Assembly: GCA_963556065.3 (NCBI GenBank)
Contig: CAUVYH020000017.1
Span: 303,127 to 367,126 of the forward strand
Direction of reading: 5' to 3'
Length of the DNA stretch: 64,000 bases
DNA from: JBAXTE01 sp963556065
GTDB lineage: Bacteria > Bacteroidota > Bacteroidia > Bacteroidales > WCHB1-69
A program made the translations under genes and the position numbers. Positions 51,939 through 59,254 of this stretch are shown piece by piece. The notes under the pieces were generated by a model. It was not told the DNA's origin. It was given only the letters and a program-made list of their open reading frames with translations, and did not search any database. The first letter of the stretch is position 1. Each line of letters begins with the position of its first letter.

Positions 51939-52694
51939 TTAATAAAAAACTCTATTTTTATAAGAAGTTATTATGATAAAATTATCTCTTTTTGTGCAAG
52001 AACAATTATCGACAGGATAGTATTTTTCGTTTGTATAATACTTCTTATATAAATCTTCCACATCTATGCCATTGATATAAATTTCCGACAAAAGTAATCT
52101 ATCTACCACCTTTTTTGTTTTAAAATTTTTTCTTGATGTCTTTTTTTCGTATATTTTATTATATAGATCAACCGATATTAAATTGAAAAAATCATAAAAT
52201 TCATTAATTTTAAAACCTTGCAAACGGTAGAACTTATATCCATAAAAATTACACACTAAAACAAATTCACAGTTAATCTTTTTCAAATTATCAGCACCTA
52301 TTAATTTTTCATAATATGAGGCTGTGTCCATTTCTCCAATTGGAAAATTGTTTTTCAACCAATCGTCAAATATTACAGGGTTATAATAGCTCTCACCGCG
52401 AGGCTTCTTTGAATTAAGACTGTCTAAATAATTAGTATATATAAACCGTTTGTATTCATTAATGTTTTTTGTGGTTAACTTTAAACAAACATAACCATTT
52501 TCGTACAAGTTATTATCAACAAACTTGCAGTCAATGGTGTTCATTAATGAAGCAATATTAGAGGAATCAATTTTAGCTTCATAATAATCCGATATTACTA
52601 AAAATTTGGATTTATAAATCAGTTTTAACGAATCAATTTGACCCACAACAATATTCATTGAAAACAACATTACAACGATAAAACATTTTTTCAT
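51939..52694 (-). CDS. Exported immunity-type protein, tandem paralogue 1
   Basis: 251 residues with a signal peptide (MKKCFIVVMLFSMNIVVGQ). Related to the next two genes by YKSKFLVISD near the start and FVLVCNFYGYKFYRLQGF in the second half. It lies 13 bases after a toxin remnant (52708-52800), its likely former partner. Immunity role inferred from the array layout. Confidence 0.6.
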   Translation of the reverse strand: MKKCFIVVMLFSMNIVVGQIDSLKLIYKSKFLVISDYYEAKIDSSNIASLMNTIDCKFVDNNLYENGYVCLKLTTKNINEYKRFIYTNYLDSLNSKKPRGESYYNPVIFDDWLKNNFPIGEMDTASYYEKLIGADNLKKINCEFVLVCNFYGYKFYRLQGFKINEFYDFFNLISVDLYNKIYEKKTSRKNFKTKKVVDRLLLSEIYINGIDVEDLYKKYYTNEKYYPVDNCSCTKRDNFIIITSYKNRVFY

Positions 52695-52707
52695 AAGCTT
52701 GTAGTTT

Positions 52708-52800
52708 TTAGTTCTTCTTTTTGTAACGGAGTTTTATGTTTAAATAATTTTCATCTCTATATTTATCAACCCAATCTTCATGATCTCCTGTTTTGTTTTC
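52708..52800 (-). pseudogene. Remnant of a second toxin C-terminus
   Basis: A 30-codon open stretch ending at TAA 52708-52710 reads ENKTGDHEDWVDKYRDE and ends YLNIKLRYKKKN. It stands 13 bases before an immunity-type gene, exactly where a toxin end belongs. The breakpoint with the duplicated DNA to the right falls in AAAACAAAACAGGA; the other copy of that DNA at 46.7 kb continues into an Rhs core instead. Confidence 0.5.
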
Positions 52801-52841
52801 AAGCCTTTTGTTCTGTTCATATACATACTTTATTCACATAA

Positions 52842-52876
52842 GCACACTATGGCACATTTGCATACTATCGACTACC
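52842..52876 (-). repeat. Array repeat, double copy (duplicate of 46784-46818)
   Basis: GCACACTATGGCACATTT then GCATACTATCGACTACC on the plus strand, the same diverged double unit as at 46784, and closer to the consensus in its first half. It overlaps the stop of the immunity lipoprotein gene. Confidence 0.6.
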
Positions 52877-53651
52877 ACAAATCAAGCTCAGAGTTATATG
52901 GAAAAGCAAGAGAATCTCTTAATTTAATTAGCTCCGTTTTAATTTTCATCTTTTTACTTCCTCCAACCTTCGTATATTCAAGTTTTATTCCATGCCTGTA
53001 TCGAAAGATCTTACTATCAAGATCATTTGAATCACATGTGGATAACTGTCCTCTTTTAAATATCCATTTTTCATCATGAAATATTTTAAAATATTTTTTG
53101 TAGAGTAAGTAATCATAATTATTCATTACTTGTACCGTATCACTGTTATAATTACACTTTGAGAACTTGCTCTGCATAAACGGGAAAATAACGGACAAAC
53201 TATCATATTCTTGTTTTTTTATTTTTGCCCACTTATTGTTAACTTTAATTGTGTCAATTATCTTTTCTCTCTTTTTTAAAACTATTTGAAAGGAAGAACT
53301 AGAGTCTTTATTTTGATTGCAAAATACAAAATAACTTGAATCCATCGTTTGACTTTTTGATTGATTTAAGTTTAAAGCGTCTAATTTGAGCCTTTTCAAG
53401 TCATCTGTTTGAAATGATATTGTATCATTTTTCAAAGTAAATTTACCATAAGATATGCGCATCCAAGTGCTACTATCTTCGTCTAATCTCCAAATGTAGT
53501 TATTGCTTTTTAAATCTAAATACAACAATTCTAAATATCCATATGGCAAATGTCTATTATAGACGAAGTACTCTTTTGTACAACTGGTGTTGCTAATAAT
53601 AAGTGTAATAATAGCAAAAAATAATATTGATTTCTTTAATATTTTTATCAT
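52872..53651 (-). CDS. Immunity-type lipoprotein, copy 2 (toxin lost)
   Basis: 259 residues, lipobox SNTSC, nearly identical to the protein at 46814-47593. Its toxin is reduced to the 16-codon remnant at 53681-53731, so this is an orphan immunity gene. Keeping an intact immunity gene after loss of the toxin is expected if it still protects against siblings or neighbours that carry the toxin. Confidence 0.65.
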   Translation of the reverse strand: MIKILKKSILFFAIITLIISNTSCTKEYFVYNRHLPYGYLELLYLDLKSNNYIWRLDEDSSTWMRISYGKFTLKNDTISFQTDDLKRLKLDALNLNQSKSQTMDSSYFVFCNQNKDSSSSFQIVLKKREKIIDTIKVNNKWAKIKKQEYDSLSVIFPFMQSKFSKCNYNSDTVQVMNNYDYLLYKKYFKIFHDEKWIFKRGQLSTCDSNDLDSKIFRYRHGIKLEYTKVGGSKKMKIKTELIKLRDSLAFPYNSELDLW

Positions 53652-53680
53652 ATCTCATCAGTGTTTTAGATGTTTTTCAA

Positions 53681-53731
53681 TTATTTTTGAGGAAAATAAA
53701 TTTCATCGCTACCTGCAAAATGTTGATACAT
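53681..53731 (-). pseudogene. Last 16 codons of the toxin encoded intact at 47623-48525
   Basis: The frame reads MYQHFAGSDEIYFPQK and stop, the same end as the Rhs tip at 47623-48525. To the right of 53731 the sequence is unrelated, ending the 945-base duplication. Confidence 0.75.
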
Positions 53732-53756
53732 TTTCGTGGTTTTTAAATAATAAAAA

Positions 53757-53776
53757 GCACACTATCGTATACTACT
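53757..53776 (-). repeat. Array repeat
   Basis: GCACACTATCGTATACTACT on the plus strand, four changes from the consensus. It lies 39 bases before the stop at 53815 of the next immunity-type gene. Confidence 0.65.
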
Positions 53777-53814
53777 GACAATGCAGTCCTGTTCAATCTA
53801 TTCATACTATAAAA

Positions 53815-54384
53815 CTATCTCACACTATCTTTCTTAACAACAAAATCATCATATGCAAAAATATCAAATTTATATGATTTCTTATCCCTAATTATTCTAA
53901 TTGCAACTACTGAATAACCATCACAAATACGTGTAGCATGTTTAATGTCTTCTCTTAATTTTTGAAAGTTATCGTTCAACGTTAAATAAAATACTTTCTG
54001 TTTATAGTTTTGTAAAAAAGAGGTCATATCTCCATATTTTGTTAGATAAGGCTTATTTTTTCTCTTAAATTCAATTACGATAGAATCATTAGCTGCCCAA
54101 ACATAGCCATCAACAAAAAAAACAGTAATTGGATCTAATAATTCCATAATATATATGGTATCTTGGTTTTTAAAATTTGTTTTAAAATAAGGAGAGAGTA
54201 ATTTCGTTCGATCCTTAGCATATTTTAAATATTCTTTTTGGTGATAGCTAATTATCGAAACATTCATGCTTTTAACATTTTGGTTTTGATATTTATATAA
54301 TTCTTTTAGGAGCGAAGAAGTTTGAGATTTTAAAGTACCGCATAGGCAGAATGTTGAGAACAATACAAAAAGCACGTTTTTCAT
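53815..54384 (-). CDS. Exported immunity-type protein for the tip at 54396
   Basis: 189 residues with a signal peptide (MKNVLFVLFSTFCLCGTLKSQ). The mature part has no recognised family (DGYVWAANDSIVIEF; DGYSVVAIRIIRDKKSY). It starts 11 bases after the toxin gene. With an HExxH effector next to it, an inhibitor acting in the periplasm is the simplest reading; that is inference. Confidence 0.6.
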   Translation of the reverse strand: MKNVLFVLFSTFCLCGTLKSQTSSLLKELYKYQNQNVKSMNVSIISYHQKEYLKYAKDRTKLLSPYFKTNFKNQDTIYIMELLDPITVFFVDGYVWAANDSIVIEFKRKNKPYLTKYGDMTSFLQNYKQKVFYLTLNDNFQKLREDIKHATRICDGYSVVAIRIIRDKKSYKFDIFAYDDFVVKKDSVR

Positions 54385-54395
54385 GTTTATTTTAA

Positions 54396-55667
54396 TTAAA
54401 ATGTTATGTACATAAATCCTTTTTTATAGACACTTTCTATTCCACGCGGTCTCCATTTTATTAACAATGGAGGTATGGCTTTTCCCTTTTCTGTTTTTCT
54501 GTATGAAACCCGCAAAGGCATGTTTCGTTCAGCCCTTAAAACATTTTCTTTGTGGCAAGCACTCCATTCTGCTTCTGAAATTCCATTGATCATGTTAGCA
54601 TCCATTTTGGTGAGAACTCCGAGTGCCTGATCTTCTGCATGACCCATCTCATGAAAAAGAGACATATTTGCATCAGAGCTAGGTCTTGATAAAGTCGATT
54701 TTTCTCTTTTTTGGACAGGAACTAATTCCCCTTCTCCATCCCAAATAATTGTTCCGCCTTTATTTGTAGTAGTAGTTTCTCCTGTTTCACTATTAGTAAC
54801 GGTTTCATCATCTGCGATAAAAGAATTTTTTTCACCTGACATTGCCTCCCTTAAAGTGAAAACCTGTGGGGAATTTTGAAGATTATTATACATTTTCAAT
54901 CCTTCAGGTGTGCTCTTCAAATCTTCTATTGCTTTATCCGATTTTTCTTTAAATTTATCTGTTGAATTTTTATCAACTTTAAGTGTATCTCCCAATAAAT
55001 CACTATTCAATATCGGATTATTTCCAAAGCAAACATAATCGCTTATCGAAGGGTTGGGTTTCGGGTCTCTGTTCCACCTTCTTCCCAAGCGGGTATCATA
55101 CTCCCAGAAGAGTGCCGTATTGTGGTTCCCGTCGCCCGATACTTCATCTACTTTTTCTTGGGTATTAAATCCGAAACGGTAACTTCCGGTTTGTGTAGTG
55201 TAGATCCGGCCTTTCATGGGTGAACCGTAGGCATAGTAATCGGTGGCGGTAACCAGCTCGGCCTTGTACTTGGGGTCGGTTCCTGTCAGGGTGAGGAACT
55301 TGCGGTCGGTAATGGTGGCCCGCACGTTACCCAGATGATCCTTAAGCTCGTACACCTTTTTGCCCGTTTGCTGCTGGTAGATGGTGGTCCTGGCTAACAA
55401 CACCCACGGATTTATCACAATTGGCGTTGAAATAAAGATGGGGTGGTAGTTTGCCATGTTTGCCATAGTAGTATATGTTCCATCGGAATTGTATGCTCTT
55501 AGCCCTGAAGCCGTACCCACATACAACCGATCGTCCGTGTTGCGAAGAATATTGCTGTTCACCGCAACTTCTGCCAGTCCCTTGTGCTCATAATATGACA
55601 TGTTTTGTGTTTTATCGTTCAGCGAATATACAAAATATACGGAATCGATACTGTTAAAGGTGCGCAT
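54396..55667 (-). CDS. Orphan Rhs tip with HExxH metallopeptidase-like effector
   Basis: 423 residues, the longest piece of RHS shell in the array. Residues 1-110 are shell (GLAEVAVNSNILRNTDDRLY; VGTASGLRAYNS), 105-235 the core (ELKDHLGNVRATITDRK; GFNTQEKVDEVSGDGNHNT; YDTRLGRRWNRDPKPNPS; NSDLLGDTL). The effector has SLFHEMGHAEDQALG (HExxH) and ISEAEWSACHKENVLRAE, where the Glu could be a third zinc ligand. No signal peptide: as in other Rhs fragments, delivery would depend on a full-length Rhs. Paired with the exported protein at 53815-54384. Confidence 0.78.
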   Translation of the reverse strand: MRTFNSIDSVYFVYSLNDKTQNMSYYEHKGLAEVAVNSNILRNTDDRLYVGTASGLRAYNSDGTYTTMANMANYHPIFISTPIVINPWVLLARTTIYQQQTGKKVYELKDHLGNVRATITDRKFLTLTGTDPKYKAELVTATDYYAYGSPMKGRIYTTQTGSYRFGFNTQEKVDEVSGDGNHNTALFWEYDTRLGRRWNRDPKPNPSISDYVCFGNNPILNSDLLGDTLKVDKNSTDKFKEKSDKAIEDLKSTPEGLKMYNNLQNSPQVFTLREAMSGEKNSFIADDETVTNSETGETTTTNKGGTIIWDGEGELVPVQKREKSTLSRPSSDANMSLFHEMGHAEDQALGVLTKMDANMINGISEAEWSACHKENVLRAERNMPLRVSYRKTEKGKAIPPLLIKWRPRGIESVYKKGFMYITF

Positions 55668-55701
55668 TCCTTTTTTCTTATTTTACCCAATTTATAAAAA
55701 A

Positions 55702-55721
55702 GCACACTATGGTACACTACG
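55702..55721 (-). repeat. Array repeat upstream of the Rhs tip at 54396
   Basis: GCACACTATGGTACACTACG on the plus strand, one base from the consensus, 35 bases upstream of the tip start. Confidence 0.75.
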
Positions 55722-55982
55722 TAAACAAAAATTCATTTTATACCGAAATGAATTATTTCTGAGTTCAATATTTATTTTAAATTCATTTCGAGCATTGACC
55801 AATGTAAGAAATTGTAATTCAGCATTGTAACCCACCTGAGATATTTACAATTTCACATTGGTATAAAAGCCTTCTAACAAACGATCTCTTCTCTTTACAA
55901 TGATTTATACCGCAGATTTTTGTACCTTAAATTTTCATAATACACATATTTTCAGTCACTTAAAAACATAAAAAATTAAAAA
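55722..55982. other. Non-coding segment between two repeats, with two hairpins
   Basis: About 260 bases without a plausible gene. It holds a perfect 11-base inverted repeat (CGAAATGAATT 55744-55754; AATTCATTTCG 55780-55790), then an imperfect one with arms of 17-19 bases (55799-55817 and 55845-55861). It is bounded on both sides by full array repeats, so it occupies the place of a cassette. It could be a structured RNA, a decayed module or a recombination site. Confidence 0.5.
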
Positions 55983-56002
55983 GCACACTATGGTACACTA
56001 CC
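55983..56002 (-). repeat. Array repeat
   Basis: GCACACTATGGTACACTACC on the plus strand, a perfect consensus copy, 21 bases beyond the stop of the immunity gene at 56023. Confidence 0.8.
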
Positions 56003-56022
56003 GCTACCCCCCTTAGTGGTAA

Positions 56023-56424
56023 CTATTTCCTATTATACGTCTGTTCTTTACCTATTTGAGGTACGTTTGTATATTCTTGTTTAAATCCAGTCGAAGTAAA
56101 AGAAATTTCCCCTACATTCAAAACTATATTGAAATCGTATAATAACACATTACCATTTGGAGACAACCTGCAATTTATTTTTTTGACTTCATCAATAAAT
56201 AATTCTGCTAAATCATTCAAATCAATTCTAATACTTAAATTTGAGATATTCTCAAATCTTAAAATTGCAGGGGCTACTAAAAAATTAAATCCGCAACTGT
56301 CTTCATTCTCTACCCATTCAATAATAAAATCAATGTCTATGTTTAAACTGTTGTCTATGTTTGGGAAAACGATAGAATAAACTTTACTATCGTGCCATGC
56401 TAAATTATCAAAATCATCATTCAT
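56023..56424 (-). CDS. Cytoplasmic immunity-type protein for the tip at 56437
   Basis: 133 residues, no signal peptide. It opens DDFDNLAWHDSKVYSIVF, a start seen in several small immunity-like proteins of polymorphic toxin loci; mostly beta strands after that (IDFIIEWVENEDSC; LSIRIDLNDLAELF). Lack of export suggests its toxin acts in the cytoplasm, in contrast to most modules in the array. It starts 12 bases after the toxin gene. Confidence 0.6.
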   Translation of the reverse strand: MNDDFDNLAWHDSKVYSIVFPNIDNSLNIDIDFIIEWVENEDSCGFNFLVAPAILRFENISNLSIRIDLNDLAELFIDEVKKINCRLSPNGNVLLYDFNIVLNVGEISFTSTGFKQEYTNVPQIGKEQTYNRK

Positions 56425-56436
56425 TTTCTTAATATT

Positions 56437-57252
56437 TTAATATCCCATTAGATTGAAATAGTTTTCCAAATAATTAATATGCTTTTGTGTCATCGGAATT
56501 ACAAATTTTGAAACCTTATTATAATTTCCAACACCAGTAACTGGATTTACATTGAGTTTCCACAGCTGTACATGGGGCGTTGGAACTCCTTTATGAGTAG
56601 CCCCCAAAAAGTCATATTGCATTTTCATGCCGTCCCCTAAATCTCCTACTATAAAGGAATTTTTATTTATTCTTTTACTTAAATTAGCAGCTTGCTCTGC
56701 AACTGATAATTCTTTAGTTACCCCCTTAGCAGCTAATCTTTTAGCCACATAACTAGCGCCAGCACCATATAATTCAATTAATCCTTCGATGCCCCCTGTA
56801 GCAACAAATAGTGCAACTTGTGTTGCAACTTGTGTTCTAGGGTCATTGATAAAAGCATTTTGGGCATAATAAATACTTGCTTTCATTACTTCTACCTTAT
56901 CCGAAGTTAGCACCGATTTGCTGGACATAAACCTTTGCATAGCAACCTCACTACTTAAAATAGTATTTAATGCATCAGCTTTAGCTCCATGGGAAATGGT
57001 GTAATTTTGATAGTAATTTTCATAAGTCCCATCAGAAAGTTGTATGGAATATGTAGATCCTATATTATTATATTTTTCTCCTTGAACTGTAGTTGTTGGA
57101 GCATTACCCGGTACCCATATCTTGGCAGTGTTATCTCCTTCTGCTGGTTCATACCAGTCCGGATTTCCTTCACTCATTCCATCGGGATCAATAATTCTAA
57201 TCGGATTCCAGCCACAATAGGTGTATGGTGATTGATATGGGTAATTATCCAT
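56437..57252 (-). CDS. Orphan Rhs tip, module C (tail with THKGVPTPHVQ)
   Basis: 271 residues. Only the very end of the RHS core is kept (YPYQSPYTYCGWNPIRIIDPDG), then a linker domain to about residue 176 that is nearly identical to that of the tip at 57906 (VQGEKYNNIGSTYSIQLSDG; VALFVATGGIEGLIELYGAG). After AKRLAAK the two proteins share nothing. This tail has DLGDGMKMQYDFLG, ATHKGVPTPHVQLW and a C-terminal helix, resembling toxin tails annotated as polymorphic toxin type 24; that label is tentative. Immunity gene follows 12 bases later. Confidence 0.72.
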   Translation of the reverse strand: MDNYPYQSPYTYCGWNPIRIIDPDGMSEGNPDWYEPAEGDNTAKIWVPGNAPTTTVQGEKYNNIGSTYSIQLSDGTYENYYQNYTISHGAKADALNTILSSEVAMQRFMSSKSVLTSDKVEVMKASIYYAQNAFINDPRTQVATQVALFVATGGIEGLIELYGAGASYVAKRLAAKGVTKELSVAEQAANLSKRINKNSFIVGDLGDGMKMQYDFLGATHKGVPTPHVQLWKLNVNPVTGVGNYNKVSKFVIPMTQKHINYLENYFNLMGY

Positions 57253-57298
57253 TTATCAGCTAAAGTTTTAAGATGCTTTTAATTCAAAGAACGATTTT

Positions 57299-57331
57299 CA
57301 AAGTTAATAACTTTTTGGAATTATATTCAAA
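57299..57331 (-). promoter_or_regulatory. Promoter inside module C leader
   Basis: On the minus strand TTTG (57328-57331) and TAACTTTG (57299-57306) are separated by 21 bases, fitting the Bacteroidetes consensus. It lies about 47 bases before the tip start at 57252, so the module may be transcribed on its own. Confidence 0.6.
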
Positions 57332-57382
57332 ATAAAATGAACGACCATCCGCTAATTCTCATTATTTTTTAATATCAAAAAA

Positions 57383-57400
57383 ACACACTATGGTACACCA
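57383..57400 (-). repeat. Array repeat
   Basis: ACACACTATGGTACACCA on the plus strand: the first G is A and the end differs from ACTACC. It separates module C from the immunity gene of module B. Confidence 0.7.
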
Positions 57401-57455
57401 ATTTTTTAAGGCATTAGCTACATCATCAACTGTTTGAACCGCAATATTTGGTGCT

Positions 57456-57905
57456 TTATTCTTCCAATAACTCTTTCTCTAACTCTATCTTTCTATGAAA
57501 GTAAATGCGCTGATATTCCTCTTTCATATCTACAATTAAATTCTCATATGTTTTTTTATCAAAGCATAATTCGGGATAACCAAATATTGCTTGTATAAAA
57601 GGGTAAATATCTTCTTCCTTTTCTACTAATCTAAAATGCCAATTTAAAGTTATTTTATCATCAATCACTTCAAACAACTGACAAGGACAAGCAGAAATAA
57701 GTCCATTATCATCTATTAAATAGGCTTGATAAGATTCAAAAATTATTACCCCCATAACTAAATACTCTTTTCCTATATCTAATCCACCATATTCAGTATT
57801 TGCAGAAGCACCAAATCTCCCAAAAACCTCTCTTCTATTTATGGGTTTAAGTTCATGCAACCGCAATGCTTCCCCTGTGTTATTAATGCAACGTACTTTC
57901 ATCAT
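57456..57905 (-). CDS. Cytoplasmic immunity-type protein for the tip at 57906
   Basis: 149 residues, no signal peptide. It begins MMKVRCINNTGEALRLHE, a small beta-barrel-like fold (GLDIGKEYLVMGVIIF; YLIDDNGLISACPCQLFEV) followed by a charged helical end. Similar proteins accompany toxin tails in other polymorphic toxin loci. It starts directly at the end of the toxin gene. The toxin is therefore expected to act in the cytoplasm. Confidence 0.65.
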   Translation of the reverse strand: MMKVRCINNTGEALRLHELKPINRREVFGRFGASANTEYGGLDIGKEYLVMGVIIFESYQAYLIDDNGLISACPCQLFEVIDDKITLNWHFRLVEKEEDIYPFIQAIFGYPELCFDKKTYENLIVDMKEEYQRIYFHRKIELEKELLEE

Positions 57906-58712
57906 TTATTTAAATTTAAAGTCATCAACTGCTTTTATTACTCCATTTTCAAATTTAGCAACATAGTGAATAACTACATTTACACCGTTAGCTGTTTTTA
58001 CTTTATATTCCATTTTTACCCAACCAAGCCAACGAGAGTCGTTCATAACAGTTTTCATTATTGGGCTGCCAATTGTTGGATTTTTTAAAACACTCTCCAT
58101 AGCCATTTCTTCTGCAAGATTATTTGGAATAGTCCTACTACCTGTTGAACCTAAACCTAAAGGTTTTAAGGCCTTTACCCCCGTCTTAGCAGCTAATCTT
58201 TTAGCCACATAACTAGCGCCAGCACCATATAATTCAATTAATCCTTCGATGCCCCCTGTAGCAACAAATAGTGCAACTTGTGTTGCAACTTGTGTTCTAG
58301 GGTCATTGATAAAAGCATTTTGGGCATAATAAATACTTGCTTTCATTACTTCTACCTTATCCGAAGTTAGCACCGATTTGCTGGACATAAACCTTTGCAT
58401 AGCAACTTCACTACTTAAAATAGTATTTAATGCATCAGCTTTAGCTCCATGGGAAATGGTGTAATTTTGATAGTAATTTTCATAAGTTCCATCAGAAAGT
58501 TGTATGGAATATGTAGATCCTATATTATTATATTTTTCTCCTTGAACTGTAGTTGTTGGAGCATTACCCGGCACCCATATCTTGGCAGTGTTATCTCCTT
58601 CTGCTGGTTCATGCCAGTCCGGATTTCCTTCACTCATTCCATCGGGATCAATAATTCTAATCGGATTCCAGCCACAATAGGTGTATGGTGATTGATATGG
58701 GTAATTATCCAT
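57906..58712 (-). CDS. Orphan Rhs tip, module B (tail ending DDFKFK)
   Basis: 268 residues. The first 175 are nearly identical to the tip at 56437 (one visible change near residue 33, W-H-E against W-Y-E), after which the tails differ completely. This tail has SRTIPNNLAEEMAMESVLKN, NDSRWLGWVKMEY and VHYVAKFENG... with a final DDFKFK, a tail type I have seen attached to many Rhs and contact-dependent toxins and probably a nuclease; that is inference. Its immunity gene begins at the next base. Confidence 0.72.
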   Translation of the reverse strand: MDNYPYQSPYTYCGWNPIRIIDPDGMSEGNPDWHEPAEGDNTAKIWVPGNAPTTTVQGEKYNNIGSTYSIQLSDGTYENYYQNYTISHGAKADALNTILSSEVAMQRFMSSKSVLTSDKVEVMKASIYYAQNAFINDPRTQVATQVALFVATGGIEGLIELYGAGASYVAKRLAAKTGVKALKPLGLGSTGSRTIPNNLAEEMAMESVLKNPTIGSPIMKTVMNDSRWLGWVKMEYKVKTANGVNVVIHYVAKFENGVIKAVDDFKFK

Positions 58713-58860
58713 TTATCAGCTAAAGCTTTAAGATGCTTTTAATTCAAAGAACGATTTTCAAAGTTAATAACTTTTTGGAATTATATTCAAAATAAAATGA
58801 ACGACCATCCGCTAATTCTCATTATTTTTTAATATCAAAAAAGCACACTATGGTACACTA
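58185..58860 (-). repeat. Near-identical duplicate of 56725-57400 (about 675 bases)
   Basis: With a constant offset of 1460 bases, leader, promoter, start and the first 175 codons of module B match module C almost perfectly, and the match stops within a codon at CTTAGCAGC. The duplicated DNA is the constant part, while toxin tail and immunity gene differ. Confidence 0.9.
58759..58791 (-). promoter_or_regulatory. Promoter inside module B leader
   Basis: Same TTTG-N21-TAACTTTG arrangement as at 57299-57331, part of the 675-base duplication, 47 bases upstream of the tip start at 58712. Confidence 0.6.
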
Positions 58861-58862
58861 CC
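58843..58862 (-). repeat. Array repeat
   Basis: GCACACTATGGTACACTACC on the plus strand, a perfect consensus copy, 16 bases beyond the stop of the membrane immunity-type gene at 58878. Confidence 0.8.
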
Positions 58863-58877
58863 ACTTATTTAGGTCGT

Positions 58878-59246
58878 TTACCCATTTTTAGATAAATAAG
58901 CGGATATACCATAAAGAGTAAAAGATACTATGATATACAGCACTATACAAATATCATAAAACAGTTTTGCCTTCTTATTTTCTATTGGCCATCTTTCATT
59001 TAATTTTTTTAATTTACTCTCATTAAAGGGAAAAATCCAATTCAATATTAATAAAGGAACACCAAAAATCAAAAGCAACGGTATTGAAATTTTTAAATTA
59101 AAAAACAAAAATAATAAAGCAAGAAGATTGAGCGTTTGACACAATGAAATTATTCCACTTGCATATATTTCAGGGTTAATCGTTTCAATTTTATACTTTC
59201 TATAAATAAAGCTAATCCGATAAAATATATAATTAAAAATAATCAT
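58878..59246 (-). CDS. Membrane immunity-type protein for the tip at 59255
   Basis: 122 residues with three hydrophobic segments (about 28-48, 52-72 and 95-116) and basic loops. No family recognised. Multi-helix immunity proteins usually protect against toxins that insert in or cross the inner membrane. It starts 8 bases after the toxin gene and is followed by a repeat copy. Confidence 0.6.
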   Translation of the reverse strand: MIIFNYIFYRISFIYRKYKIETINPEIYASGIISLCQTLNLLALLFLFFNLKISIPLLLIFGVPLLILNWIFPFNESKLKKLNERWPIENKKAKLFYDICIVLYIIVSFTLYGISAYLSKNG

Positions 59247-59254
59247 AATTTAGG

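Larger units (their letters stand above)
52786..53731 (-). repeat. Duplicate of 46728-47673 (about 945 bases)
   Basis: This stretch matches 46728-47673 with a constant offset of 6058 bases and only scattered substitutions. It contains a repeat copy, the whole lipoprotein immunity gene and the last 16 codons of the toxin, and ends abruptly on both sides, marking a recombination event between modules. Confidence 0.85.

Noticed and set aside
42181..58862. CRISPR array
   Set aside because: The repeated 20-bp sequence is spaced by hundreds to thousands of bases with genes between copies; there are no short regular spacers and no cas genes.
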